DNA of 64,000 bases from Chelatococcus asaccharovorans (GCF_003201475.1 NZ_QJJK01000014.1:1-64000); one strand, 5' to 3'. Counted from the stretch's first letter, positions 51,602 through 60,115 are shown. Made by a program: numbers and translations. The notes: generated from the sequence alone by a model not told the origin.

Positions 51602-51958
51602 GGCTGAAGACCAAATTCATGCAGATGCTGCTTTCATAATGGGCAGCTCCTGGAGAGCCAAGATCGAAAGCGGCAGGTCAGCTATGCGTCCGGCGCGATG
51701 GTGCGTATTGCGTCAAGTTTCTTTTAAGAGGAAATTAATGGATCTATTGCGAGTTCAAGAATAAATATGGTTTATTCTTGTTAACGATGTCCATATTAAG
51801 TCATAATCCTGCCATCATCTGATCACGCCGGGCTTTTGGCATTTTTGATCCACGCTTTATCCCGCGTCACGAAACTGCAATCGGAATCAGGTTTCTGGTG
51901 GCCAACACGGTTGCACGCGCGCCGTGATCCGAGCAAGCTGACGCGGAAGGCTGGAGCC
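51602..51958. other. Divergent intergenic region with a leader-peptide-like ORF and hairpin
   Basis: About 357 bases between the EamA gene and the metallophosphatase gene, AT-rich from about 51700 to 51800. AAGAGG followed six bases on by ATG 51738 opens an eight-codon frame (MDLLRVQE, stop TAA at 51762-51764). A perfect hairpin, CAAGAATAAA (51756-51765), loop of five, TTTATTCTTG (51771-51780), overlaps the stop. This looks like a leader-type element for the downstream gene, but its meaning is unproven. No other gene is visible. Confidence 0.45.
51756..51780 (+). promoter_or_regulatory. AT-rich perfect hairpin/operator-like dyad
   Basis: CAAGAATAAA and TTTATTCTTG are exact inverted copies around TATGG. 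It lacks a GC-rich stem and T run, so it is more likely an operator or RNA regulatory hairpin than a terminator. Confidence 0.5.
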
Positions 51959-52747
51959 TTGCGGAACGACGTTTTGCGAACGAAAGCCCTGTTCATCTCT
52001 GACGTGCATCTCGGCACCAAGGGATGTCAGGCGGATTTGCTTCTCGATTTTCTGCGTGTCCACGACGCCGACACGATCTATCTGGTCGGTGACATGGTCG
52101 ATGGCTGGCGCCTGAAACAGAAGTGGTACTGGCCGCAGGCGCATAACGACGTCGTGCAGAAGCTGTTGCGCAAAGCACGCAAAGGCTGCCAGATCATCTA
52201 TATTCCCGGTAATCATGATGAGTTTCTTCGTGATTACGTCGGATCGAACTTCGGCGGCGTGTTGATCATGGACTATGCAATCCATGAAGCCGCGAATGGC
52301 CGCCGGTATCTTGTCACGCATGGCGATCAATTCGACATGGTGGTGCGCCATGCGCGCTGGCTCGCCTTCTTCGGCGATCGCGCCTACGGCTTCGCCCTTT
52401 TCGTGAACACCTATCTCAACGCCGCGCGCCGTCGCCTCGGCCTGACCTATTGGTCGTTGTCCTCCTGGGCCAAGCTCAAGGTCAAGAATGCGGTGAATTA
52501 CATAGGCCGCTTTGAGGAGCTGCTCGCCTCGGAGGCGCGCCGCCATGAGGCGCAGGGTGTCATCTGCGGCCATATCCACCACGCCACGATGCATGACGAC
52601 TATGGCGTCCGCTACATCAATACGGGCGACTGGGTGGAATCCTGCACGGCTCTCGTCGAGCATTATGACGGCCGCTTCGAGATCGTGCATTGGGGGCGCT
52701 CGACGGAGCCAAGCGCCGTTATTCCGCTTCAGGAGGCCGCAGCCTGA
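51959..52747 (+). CDS. LpxH-type metallophosphatase (UDP-2,3-diacylglucosamine diphosphatase family)
   Basis: The calcineurin-type metal ligands are all present: LFISDVHLGTKGCQ, YLVGDMVDGWRL, IYIPGNHDEFLRD, LVTHGDQFD and VICGHIHHATMHD. Family members cleave pyrophosphates such as UDP-diacylglucosamine in lipid A synthesis. Many alphaproteobacteria use LpxI for that step, so this LpxH-like protein may act on another lipid pyrophosphate. No ATG precedes the first motif; TTG 51959, with GGAAGG upstream, gives 262 aa and is a guess, and TTG 51974 or TTG 51836 are options. It ends in a TGATG overlap with a glycosyltransferase, suggesting a joint role in a glycolipid. Confidence 0.82.
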   Translation: MRNDVLRTKALFISDVHLGTKGCQADLLLDFLRVHDADTIYLVGDMVDGWRLKQKWYWPQAHNDVVQKLLRKARKGCQIIYIPGNHDEFLRDYVGSNFGGVLIMDYAIHEAANGRRYLVTHGDQFDMVVRHARWLAFFGDRAYGFALFVNTYLNAARRRLGLTYWSLSSWAKLKVKNAVNYIGRFEELLASEARRHEAQGVICGHIHHATMHDDYGVRYINTGDWVESCTALVEHYDGRFEIVHWGRSTEPSAVIPLQEAAA

Positions 52748-53790
52748 TGCGCGTCCTCGTCGCAACGGATGCCTGGCACCCACAGATCAACGGTGTCGTG
52801 CGCTCGCTTGAGCATGTGGCGCGCGAGGCACCGGCGCTCGGTGCGGAGATCGCCTTTCTGACGCCCGACATGTTCAGAACCTGGCCGATGCCCAGCTATC
52901 CCGAGATCAGGCTGGCTGTCGCCTTTGCTGCGCCGGTCAAGCGCAGGATGGCGGCGCTCAAACCGGATTTCGTGCATATCGCGACCGAGGGGCCGATCGG
53001 GCTCGCCGCGCGGCGCGCCTGTCTGAATGGAGGCCTGCCTTTCACGACGAGCTATCACACGCGCTTCCCGGAATATCTCGCGGCGCGTCTGCCGGTGCCG
53101 ATGGCCTGGAGTTATGCGGCGCTCAGGCGGTTCCACAATGCCGGCGCCGGTATCATGGTGAGCACCGGCACGATTGAGAGAGAACTGGCAGCGAGGGGGT
53201 TCCGGCCGCTGATGCGCTGGTCGCGCGGCGTTGACGCGTCGTTGTTCAGGCCTCGGCCCGATGCGGGAAGGCCCTTTCCGGCACCTGTGTTCCTCTATGT
53301 CGGGCGGGTCGCCGTCGACAAGAACATCGAGGCTTTCCTCAGGCTCGATCTGCCAGGCACGAAAGTCGTGGTGGGCGACGGCCCCGCACGGCTTCCCTTG
53401 CAGGCGGCTTATCCCGAGGCGCGCTTTCTTGGCAGCCTGACGGGCGAGGCGCTGGCGGCCGTCTATGCGGCCGCGGATGTCTTCGTCTTTCCCAGCATGA
53501 CAGACACCTTTGGCATCGTGCTGCTCGAGGCGCTGGCGAGCGGCCTGCCTGTCGCCGCCTTCCCGGTGGCGGGACCTGTCGACGTCATCGGCTCATCGCA
53601 ATGCGGCGTCCTCGATCATGATCTCAAGCGCGCGGCGCTCATGGCGCTGGCGATCCCGCGTGACCGCTGCCGCGCCTATGGGCTGACTTTCACCTGGCGT
53701 GCCAGTGCCCGTCAGTTCCTCGACAACATCCGCCTCGCGCATGGCGGAGATGGCGGCGGAGAGGATGGCAGACTTGCGATCGCCTCGTGA
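52747..53790 (+). CDS. GT4-family glycosyltransferase
   Basis: The 347-aa protein has the GT-B layout: RVLVATDAWHPQINGVVRSL, FVHIATEGPIGLAARRACLN, TSYHTRFPEYLAARL, RWSRGVDASLFRPRPD, FLYVGRVAVDKNIEAFL and VFVFPSMTDTFGIVLLEALA then SGLPVAAFPVAGPVDVI (EX7E region). This is close to the MgtA/SQD2-like branch that glycosylates diacylglycerol or phosphatidyl-lipids, so a glycolipid product is a fair guess. ATG 52747 overlaps the phosphatase stop (TGATG), so the two are translated together. Confidence 0.87.
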   Translation: MRVLVATDAWHPQINGVVRSLEHVAREAPALGAEIAFLTPDMFRTWPMPSYPEIRLAVAFAAPVKRRMAALKPDFVHIATEGPIGLAARRACLNGGLPFTTSYHTRFPEYLAARLPVPMAWSYAALRRFHNAGAGIMVSTGTIERELAARGFRPLMRWSRGVDASLFRPRPDAGRPFPAPVFLYVGRVAVDKNIEAFLRLDLPGTKVVVGDGPARLPLQAAYPEARFLGSLTGEALAAVYAAADVFVFPSMTDTFGIVLLEALASGLPVAAFPVAGPVDVIGSSQCGVLDHDLKRAALMALAIPRDRCRAYGLTFTWRASARQFLDNIRLAHGGDGGGEDGRLAIAS

Positions 53791-53811
53791 GGTCGGCAGA
53801 CGCCCGGCTTT

Positions 53812-54681
53812 TCAGGTGAAGCGGCGCAGTTTCTCGGAGGCGGTCAGGGCGGTGAGCCCGGCCAGGATCTCGCCGGGTGAGCGAACGGGTTTGCCACGCT
53901 CTTGCGGCTGCGGCGCCGCGGCTGCTTGCCGGGCCACCAGCGCTTGGAGTTGCTCCCGGATACTGGCGGCTGACTGGGTGACGGGCGGCTCGCTTGCGGG
54001 CTGGCCGGCGTTGTTGACGACGAGCCGCACCGTCTGCGGAAGCTCCGGCGCTGCGGCCTCTTCCCGGCGGGGGGGCGGCTCGGGCCTCGCCGGCGCGTCG
54101 CAGGCTTCGACCGCTTTCGCCAACCGCTGTTCAATCTGGTCCACCAGGCGCGCCAGCAGGCGGAAACGCTCGCTGATCGCCATGCTGTTCGCCGCAACCG
54201 CATAGAGGCCGGCAAGACGATCCCGAACGACGTTACCGGTGACATCGCCGGCCATAGTCCGCGGCGGCTCCTGATTCCAGGCCATTTCCTGGATGAGTTC
54301 GGCGGCGTCGATGATGGCAGCCGTCGTCTTCTCCTGGGCACGCGCCAGGGCCGTGAGCGGATCTCCGCTCACTTCGCGATCCAGCGTCGGTTGGCTTCCC
54401 GGCGCAAGCGCGATCTCGATACGCGTCCGTTCAATCAGGCGCTGCATCTGGACAAGCCGGAAACGCAGCCGATCACGGTCATCCTCCGCCGTCTGCCCGG
54501 GGCGGGGGGCCGTGCCCTGGAGGCGGCCCAACGCGTCGATGAGGGATTGCAGGTCGGCATGCCGCTGGCGTCGCACATATTCCGCGAGAAACCAGCGTCC
54601 ACGCTCGGTCTCGCTGAGGGCCCGGGCGATGGCATCGTAGCTCGGTGATGCCTCGGTGGAACTGGCTTCGGATGTCAGCAT
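53812..54681 (-). CDS. Conserved hypothetical protein, helical with Pro/Ala-rich linker
   Basis: Function unknown. The 289-aa protein begins with a helical region containing SETERGRWFLAEYVRRQRHA and DLQSLIDALGRLQG, a pattern I recall from uncharacterised rhizobial proteins. A second helical stretch (about 70-195: RLRFRLVQMQRLIERTRIEI, TTAAIIDAAELIQEMAWN, AISERFRLLARLVDQIEQRL) looks like a bundle or coiled coil. Residues from about 200 are Pro/Glu/Ala-rich, ending EILAGLTALTASEKLRRFT. The length and acidic helices recall chemotaxis phosphatase CheZ-like proteins, but the key CheZ motif is not evident, so I do not assign it. It is convergent with the glycosyltransferase gene. Confidence 0.7.
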   Translation of the reverse strand: MLTSEASSTEASPSYDAIARALSETERGRWFLAEYVRRQRHADLQSLIDALGRLQGTAPRPGQTAEDDRDRLRFRLVQMQRLIERTRIEIALAPGSQPTLDREVSGDPLTALARAQEKTTAAIIDAAELIQEMAWNQEPPRTMAGDVTGNVVRDRLAGLYAVAANSMAISERFRLLARLVDQIEQRLAKAVEACDAPARPEPPPRREEAAAPELPQTVRLVVNNAGQPASEPPVTQSAASIREQLQALVARQAAAAPQPQERGKPVRSPGEILAGLTALTASEKLRRFT

Positions 54682-54743
54682 GGGGTGCTCGGGTCGTTAG
54701 GCGCGTCGGCGTGCAGGCTCATTCGTCCCAACGATAGGGGCCT

Positions 54744-54767
54744 CAGCGTAAAGGATCCTTTACGCTG
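54744..54767. promoter_or_regulatory. Perfect 24-bp palindrome (operator-like)
   Basis: CAGCGTAAAGGA is followed at once by its exact reverse complement, TCCTTTACGCTG. It lies 62 bases upstream of the hypothetical gene start at 54681 and 21 bases past the end of the epimerase gene. There is no loop or T run, so a dimeric-protein binding site is more likely than a terminator. Confidence 0.55.
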
Positions 54768-54788
54768 GGGACTGAATCGAATTTTTGC

Positions 54789-55769
54789 TCACCCCCAGAG
54801 GGCCGGTGTCGGTGGGCTGACGACGCTGCCTTCGTAAAGGAGGCCGTCGGGCCTGTCCTCTGCCAGCAGCAGAGGACCGTCGAGATCGACGAAACGCGCC
54901 CTGGGCGTGAGGAGCATGGCCGGCGCCATCGCGAGCGAGGTGCCGACCATGCAGCCGACCATGATGCCAAGGCCGCGCGCCTCGGCGTCAGCGATGAGCG
55001 CGAAGGCTTCGGTGAGGCCGCCGGTCTTGTCCAGTTTGACGTTGACGACGTCATAGAGACCGGCCAGCCGGTCGAGGTCGTCACGGGTATGCAGGCTTTC
55101 GTCGGCGCCGAACGGAATGAGGCCGCGATGGGCTGCGAGATGCTGGTCATCGCCGGCGGGCAGGGGTTGCTCGACGAGCGCCACCGCCGCCCGGTCGCAG
55201 GCCGCGAGGTTGTCAGCCAGCATGTCGGGCGTCCAGGCCTCATTGGCATCGGCGATGATCACCGCATCGGGCGCGGCGGCGCGCACGGCGGCGATGCGCG
55301 CGGGATCGCCGGCGCCGCCGAGCTTGATCTTGAGGATGGGGCGCCGGCTGCGCTGCGCGGCGTACCCCATGGCCTCGGGGGTGCCGAGGCTGATGGTATA
55401 GGCCGTCGTGGTGCGGGGAACGCGCGCAATGCCGGCTAGAACATGGGCCGGCACGCCGGTGATCTTGGCCTCGAGATCCCAAAGGGCGCAGTCGAGGGCG
55501 TTGCGGGCAGCACCGGCCGGCAAGACCTCCTGCAGGCCTGTCCGATCGAGCCCGCCCGCGATCGCCACGCGCTGGCTCTCGATGGTCGCCACGACACCCT
55601 CGACGCTCTCTCCATAGCGGGCATAGGGCACGCATTCGCCGCGTCCGCGGTGGTCGCCATCGGTGATGGTGGCCGTCACGACGACGGCTTCCGTCCGGGC
55701 GCCCCTGGAGATGACGAATCGCCCCGCGATCGCGAAGTGTTCGACGGCGAGGGTGAGATGGCGCGGCAT
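54789..55769 (-). CDS. Enolase-superfamily epimerase (L-Ala-D/L-Glu epimerase or N-acetyl-D-Glu racemase)
   Basis: The 326-aa protein has the two catalytic lysines in context (ILKIKLGG and VNVKLDKTGG) and the metal ligands ADANEAW, VEQPL and GADESLH. The N-terminal capping domain (RTEAVVVTATITDGDHRGRG, ECVPYARYGES) is that of dipeptide epimerases, including the rhizobial DgcA racemase. A dipeptide epimerase would serve in recycling of murein peptides. Which of the two activities applies cannot be read from the sequence. ATG 55769 gives the family length. Confidence 0.88.
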   Translation of the reverse strand: MPRHLTLAVEHFAIAGRFVISRGARTEAVVVTATITDGDHRGRGECVPYARYGESVEGVVATIESQRVAIAGGLDRTGLQEVLPAGAARNALDCALWDLEAKITGVPAHVLAGIARVPRTTTAYTISLGTPEAMGYAAQRSRRPILKIKLGGAGDPARIAAVRAAAPDAVIIADANEAWTPDMLADNLAACDRAAVALVEQPLPAGDDQHLAAHRGLIPFGADESLHTRDDLDRLAGLYDVVNVKLDKTGGLTEAFALIADAEARGLGIMVGCMVGTSLAMAPAMLLTPRARFVDLDGPLLLAEDRPDGLLYEGSVVSPPTPALWG

Positions 55770-55973
55770 TGGAGACCTCTCGGCAGACCCTGGAAGGCGA
55801 CGATCACGGCTCGCAGCGTGATGTTGCAGGGATGCAGCTTTATCACTTATTCCAGGGTGGCGGCATGGGTTGGCTCGACACAGCGGGGTATCGTCGCTAT
55901 CGGTGAATGTTGAGGCTTTAGACTGAGATCATGATGTCCGCCGCGCGTGGACGTCGGCTGGCAAGACAGGTGC

Positions 55974-57107
55974 ATGAACGCAGGACCCACCGCCGCGACC
56001 GAGGAGGCTGGCAGCGAAATCAGGGCGACGCTCTCCGGGCTTTGGACAGCACCTTACGCGGCTGCTGTCGAGAAAGAAGCGCAGTCCGTGATTGATGCGG
56101 CCCAAGGTGCCGGACGCGTCATCCTCGACATTTCCGGTATCCAGCGCCTCGACACTCTGGGGGCCTGGGTGCTCGACAGGACGCGCCATGAGCTTGGCGA
56201 TCGCGGTCTGCATGCGGATTTCGTCGGTGCCCGTCCCGAGCAGAGCATTCTCCTCAACGAGATTGCCTATCGCAGCGGCCAGGAACTGGAGAAGCGCCGG
56301 AAATCCCGGCTGGTCGACTTTCTGGCGGAGATCGGCGAGGCGGTGGTCGAGGCCGGGCGGGATATGGCGCGCGGCGTCAGCTTTCTCGGCGAAACCACAG
56401 CCGGACTTGCGCGCGTCTTTGCCAATCCGCGGCGCTTCCGCTTCACCTCGCTCGTCAATCAGCTCGAACAGGTCGCCTTTCGGGGTGTGCCCATCATCAT
56501 GCTGATCTCGTTTCTGGTGGGCTGCATCATCGCCCAGCAGGGCATCTTCCAACTCCAGCGCTTCGGCGCCGTCACCTTCGTCGTCGATCTCGTCGGCATC
56601 CTGGTCCTGCGCGAGCTTGGCGTGCTTCTGACCTCGATCATGGTGGCAGGCCGCTCCGGCAGTGCGTTTACCGCTGAAATCGGCTCCATGAAGATGCGGG
56701 AGGAGGTGGACGCACTGCGTGTCATGGGGCTCGACCCCATCGAGGTCCTGATCATCCCGCGGATCCTGGCGCTGATCATCGGCCTGCCGATGCTCACCTT
56801 CCTGTCAGAGATCGCGGCTCTGTTCGGCGGGGGGCTCGTCGCCTGGGTCTATGGAGGCATCAGCCCGGAGATCTATCTGGCGCGCTTGCAATCGGCTATC
56901 GATGTCAACACCTTTCTCGTTGGTATGATCAAGGCGCCGTTCATGGCGCTGGTCGTGGGCCTGATCGCTTCGCTCGAGGGGCTTGCCGTACAGGGATCGG
57001 CCGAATCGCTAGGCCGGCAGGTGACGGCAGCCGTCGTGAAATCGATCTTCATGGTGATTGTCGTGGACGGCCTGTTCGCGATGTTCTTTGCGGCGATCCG
57101 CTTCTGA
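55974..57107 (+). CDS. mlaE: MlaE-family ABC permease with N-terminal STAS domain
   Basis: This is the inner-membrane permease of a lipid transport system that keeps outer-membrane asymmetry. The first 100 residues of the 377-aa protein are a STAS-like domain (VILDISGIQRLDTLGAWVLD), the role played by separate MlaB in E. coli. Then the MlaE domain follows: NQLEQVAFRGVPIIMLISFL, VGCIIAQQGIFQLQRFGA, LVLRELGVLLTSIMVAGRSG and SAFTAEIGSMKMREEVDALR with VMGLDPIEVLIIPRILAL. ATG 55974 has ACAGG just upstream; a GTG at 55947 is possible. It heads an operon mlaE-mlaF-mlaD-lipoprotein. Confidence 0.93.
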   Translation: MNAGPTAATEEAGSEIRATLSGLWTAPYAAAVEKEAQSVIDAAQGAGRVILDISGIQRLDTLGAWVLDRTRHELGDRGLHADFVGARPEQSILLNEIAYRSGQELEKRRKSRLVDFLAEIGEAVVEAGRDMARGVSFLGETTAGLARVFANPRRFRFTSLVNQLEQVAFRGVPIIMLISFLVGCIIAQQGIFQLQRFGAVTFVVDLVGILVLRELGVLLTSIMVAGRSGSAFTAEIGSMKMREEVDALRVMGLDPIEVLIIPRILALIIGLPMLTFLSEIAALFGGGLVAWVYGGISPEIYLARLQSAIDVNTFLVGMIKAPFMALVVGLIASLEGLAVQGSAESLGRQVTAAVVKSIFMVIVVDGLFAMFFAAIRF

Positions 57108-57114
57108 GGTGTGT

Positions 57115-57966
57115 ATGGACCAACGACCGGTTGCATCGGCCGAGGGCGGCTCGCCCGAATCAAGCTATGCCAGAGAGGCGAGCGACCGCGCGGGGGATCC
57201 GAACCGCGAAGCCGTGATACGCGTTCGTAACCTGGAGGTCGGTTTCGGCGAGAAGATCATCATGAAAGGTCTCGATCTCGACGTCTATCGCGGAGAAATC
57301 CTGGGTTTCGTCGGAGCCTCGGGCATGGGCAAGTCGGTGCTGACGCGGACCATTCTCGGGCTCGTGCGCAAAACCCAAGGCACCATCGAGGTCTTTGGGG
57401 AAGATCTCGATGATCTCGGGCCGGAAACGCGGCGGGCGGTGGAACGACGCTGGGGGGTGCTGTTCCAGCAAGGTGCCCTGTTCTCGTCGCTGACCGTGAA
57501 GCAGAACATCCAGGTGCCGATGCGGGAATATCTCAACATGTCGGAGCGTCTGCTTGACGAACTGGCGATGCTGAAGATCGAGATGGTCGGCCTGAAAGCG
57601 GATGCCGCCGACAAATATCCCTCCGACCTGTCCGGCGGAATGATCAAACGCGCGGCGCTTGCCCGTGCGCTGGCCCTTGATCCGGAGATTGTTTTTCTCG
57701 ACGAACCGACCTCGGGCCTCGACCCGATCGGCGCCGGCGAGTTCGACGATCTCATTGCCACCCTGCAGAAGACCTTGGGTCTCACTGTGTTTATGGTGAC
57801 GCACGATCTCGACAGTCTTCATTCGGTGTGCGACAGGATTGCAGCACTGGGCGAAGGACGTATCATTGCCCAAGGGCCCATCGAGGCTATGCTGGCATCT
57901 GACAATGCCTGGGTGAAGGCATATTTCCATGGCAAGAGAGCGCGCGCAGTGATGGACGAACGTTAG
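57115..57966 (+). CDS. mlaF: MlaF-type ABC ATPase
   Basis: The 283-aa ATPase of the Mla system. Walker A is GASGMGKS in GFVGASGMGKSVLTRTILGL, signature LSGGMIKRAALARALAL, Walker B IVFLDEPTSGLDP and switch His VTHDLDSLH. The GASGxGKS and LSGGMxKR forms are typical of MlaF-type proteins. The N-terminal 25 residues (PVASAEGGSPESSYARE) are a disordered extension. ATG 57115 follows GAGGTG and lies seven bases after the mlaE stop. Confidence 0.94.
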   Translation: MDQRPVASAEGGSPESSYAREASDRAGDPNREAVIRVRNLEVGFGEKIIMKGLDLDVYRGEILGFVGASGMGKSVLTRTILGLVRKTQGTIEVFGEDLDDLGPETRRAVERRWGVLFQQGALFSSLTVKQNIQVPMREYLNMSERLLDELAMLKIEMVGLKADAADKYPSDLSGGMIKRAALARALALDPEIVFLDEPTSGLDPIGAGEFDDLIATLQKTLGLTVFMVTHDLDSLHSVCDRIAALGEGRIIAQGPIEAMLASDNAWVKAYFHGKRARAVMDER

Positions 57967-57972
57967 CTAGCC

Positions 57973-59088
57973 ATGGAAACACGCGCCAACTACGCTTTGA
58001 TAGGGCTGTTTACGGTTGCCGTCGTCACAGGTGCGTTCCTGTTCGTCTATTGGTTCGCGGCACTGGGCAGCGGCGGCGCGCGCGAATCCTATCGTGTCAT
58101 CTTTACGGGATCCGTGTCCGGTCTCTCGCGGGGTGCCTCGGTGCTCTTCAACGGCCTGAGGGTCGGTGAAGTGCGCAGCATCAGCCTGCTGCCGGAAGAT
58201 CCGCGCCATGTGGTCGCCATCGTCGATGTCGATTCCGGCGTGCCGATCAACTCCGATACCAAAGCACGCCTCGAGTATCAGGGGTTGACGGGCGTCGCCT
58301 CCATCCAGATGACGGGCGGGGATCCCAAGGCGGCGCCGCTGGTCGCGGCACCCGGTCAACCGATGCCGACGATCTATGCCGACCGGTCCGATTTCCAGGA
58401 TCTCCTGGAGACGGCGCAGCGTCTGGCCCGGCGGACCGATGATATCCTCAACAAGATCGATTCCGTTGTTGGCGATGTGCAATCGCCGATCGCCAACACC
58501 GTGCGCAATGTCGAGAAGTTCTCCCAGGCCCTGGGTGACAATGCCGGCAATGTGAACGAGCTCCTGTCCAGCGCTGGGGAAACCGCCAAGAACCTGTCGA
58601 GCCTGTCCACAAGCCTCGACGCGGCCGTGCGGGCCGTCGATCCCAAGCAGGTCTCCGAGATCATCGCCCATGTCGATCGCTTCACGAAGGCGCTCGGCGA
58701 CAATTCCGGCGACGTTGGGACCATCCTGAAGAATGCAAGCTCGCTGACGGCCAAGCTCGACCGGGCCGCCGACCAGGTCGAGGGCGTGTTGAAGGCGGCG
58801 CAGGGCCTGCTGTCTTCGCCGGATGGGAAGGGTGCCTTTGACGAAATCGCCGAAGCGGCGAGGTCGATCCGTACGCTCGCGGTCAATCTTGACTCGCGGA
58901 CCGCCGAAATCACGGCAGGCATCAAGCGCTTCACCGGCCCCGGTCTTGGCAATGTCGAGGCCTTGACGAGCGATGCGCGCCGGACGCTGAACGACCTCAA
59001 CCGCACCTTACAGAGCGTGCAACGGAATCCGCAGCAGTTCATTTTCGGCGCCAAGCCGAATTTGCCAGCCTATAGCGGCCCACGCTGA
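57973..59088 (+). CDS. mlaD: MlaD-type MCE-domain protein
   Basis: The 371-aa protein is a membrane-anchored periplasmic lipid carrier. An N-terminal span (ALIGLFTVAVVTGAFLFVYW) leads into one MCE domain (VIFTGSVSGLSRGASVLFNG, LRVGEVRSISLLPEDPRHVV, LEYQGLTGVASIQMTGGDP). The remaining 220 residues are long helices (LETAQRLARRTDDILNKIDS, ITAGIKRFTGPGLGNVEALT) that in other MCE proteins form a tube or needle. It is twice the length of E. coli MlaD (183 aa), as is usual in Rhizobiales. It starts six bases past mlaF. Confidence 0.92.
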   Translation: METRANYALIGLFTVAVVTGAFLFVYWFAALGSGGARESYRVIFTGSVSGLSRGASVLFNGLRVGEVRSISLLPEDPRHVVAIVDVDSGVPINSDTKARLEYQGLTGVASIQMTGGDPKAAPLVAAPGQPMPTIYADRSDFQDLLETAQRLARRTDDILNKIDSVVGDVQSPIANTVRNVEKFSQALGDNAGNVNELLSSAGETAKNLSSLSTSLDAAVRAVDPKQVSEIIAHVDRFTKALGDNSGDVGTILKNASSLTAKLDRAADQVEGVLKAAQGLLSSPDGKGAFDEIAEAARSIRTLAVNLDSRTAEITAGIKRFTGPGLGNVEALTSDARRTLNDLNRTLQSVQRNPQQFIFGAKPNLPAYSGPR

Positions 59089-59750
59089 TGCGGCGGCTCG
59101 GTTCACAACACTCGCGCTCTGGAGGCGTCATGATGGGTCCCGCGAGCGAGCCGCATAACGGCAATCCCGGTCGCCCGAGATGGGAGAGGCTCGGCTGGAG
59201 CGCGCGGTCCCTGTCGCTTGCGGCCACCCTGGGATTGGCTGCCTGCGCATCGCCGCCCCCTCCGACCTTCGATCTGACCGCACCGAGCAGTGGCTTGAGC
59301 GCCCGTGGCGGGCGGCAGCTCGCCGTGACGGAGCCGGTCGCTCTCGAGACGCTCAACAGCCAGCAGATCATCGTCCACGATAGCGCGGGGTCCGTCTCCA
59401 GCCTGAGCGGCGCCCAATGGAGCGACAAGCTGCCGGCTCTGGTGCAGACGCGTCTGATCCAGACTTTCGCCAATGCTGGCCAGCTGCGCAGGGTGGGCCG
59501 CCCGGGCGATGGCACGATTGCGGCTTACCAGCTGGCGACCGAACTGCGCCAGTTCTACATCACCGCCGGGACTGGTGAGGCCGTGGTCCAGATCGCCGCC
59601 CGTATCATTGACGCCTCGACCGGGCAGGTGGTGTCGGCCCGCATCTTCACGGCCAAGGTTCCCGTCGCGACCCTCACGGGGCCGGCCGGCGCGGCGGCCC
59701 TTGACGCGGCGCTGGGCATCGTTCTGAAGGATATCGTGCGCTGGGCGTGA
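59088..59750 (+). CDS. ABC-type transport auxiliary lipoprotein (PqiC/DUF330-like)
   Basis: This 220-aa lipoprotein of the outer membrane or periplasm has an N-terminal hydrophobic segment (SLSLAATLGLAACASPPPPT) with lipobox LAAC. The mature domain (TFDLTAPSSGLSARGGRQLA, IVHDSAGSVSSLSGAQWSDK, LPALVQTRLIQTFANAGQLR, YQLATELRQFYI) matches the ABC-type transport auxiliary lipoprotein family that accompanies MCE systems. ATG 59088 overlaps the mlaD stop (TGATG), but 35 or more residues before the lipobox segment is long, so a downstream start such as ATG 59130 may be real. Confidence 0.88.
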   Translation: MRRLGSQHSRSGGVMMGPASEPHNGNPGRPRWERLGWSARSLSLAATLGLAACASPPPPTFDLTAPSSGLSARGGRQLAVTEPVALETLNSQQIIVHDSAGSVSSLSGAQWSDKLPALVQTRLIQTFANAGQLRRVGRPGDGTIAAYQLATELRQFYITAGTGEAVVQIAARIIDASTGQVVSARIFTAKVPVATLTGPAGAAALDAALGIVLKDIVRWA

Positions 59751-59800
59751 TCTGAACCTTGATCCCGTCCGCACGCGCCGGTTTGATACGGAACCTCCGT

Positions 59801-59961
59801 CGTCATTCCGGGGCGGGCCGACAGGCCCGGGCCCGGAACCCATGACCACCACGTTCAACAACACCACGCTCGACCGGGAGGCACAGTCCGATGCGCCTTC
59901 TTCTCAGACCGCGTGCCCATGGTCTCCGGGCTCCTCGCTGACGCGAGACCCCGGAATGACG
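59801..59961. repeat. Dispersed element with GTCATTCCGGGG ends
   Basis: GTCATTCCGGGGC opens and ACCCCGGAATGAC closes a segment of about 160 bases with internal GC-rich dyads (CCGGGCCCGG). This is another common rhizobial intergenic palindrome type. No gene is supported here. Confidence 0.75.
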
Positions 59962-60005
59962 GCGGGATTCCAGAAAACCACAGCATGCATCTCGCCATCC
60001 CGGCG

Positions 60006-60115
60006 CTAGAGCAAGTCCGTCTTTTGCGGACTTGCTCCACTCAAAAATCGACGAGCAAATTCACCGGCTTAGATGGAATCGTCTGACATCATCTAAGCCG
60101 GATTTGCTCTAGCGG
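60006..60115. repeat. Dispersed element, AGAGCAAATCCG family, best-preserved copy
   Basis: CTAGAGCAAGTCCG opens and CGGATTTGCTCTAG closes the element. Inside are GTCCG/CGGAC and GGCTTAGATG/CATCTAAGCC inverted pairs. Blocks are shared with 6177-6270. It lies between the lipoprotein gene and the giant repeat protein gene. The stretch 60116-60390 beyond it has only an unsupported 71-codon frame. Confidence 0.85.
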
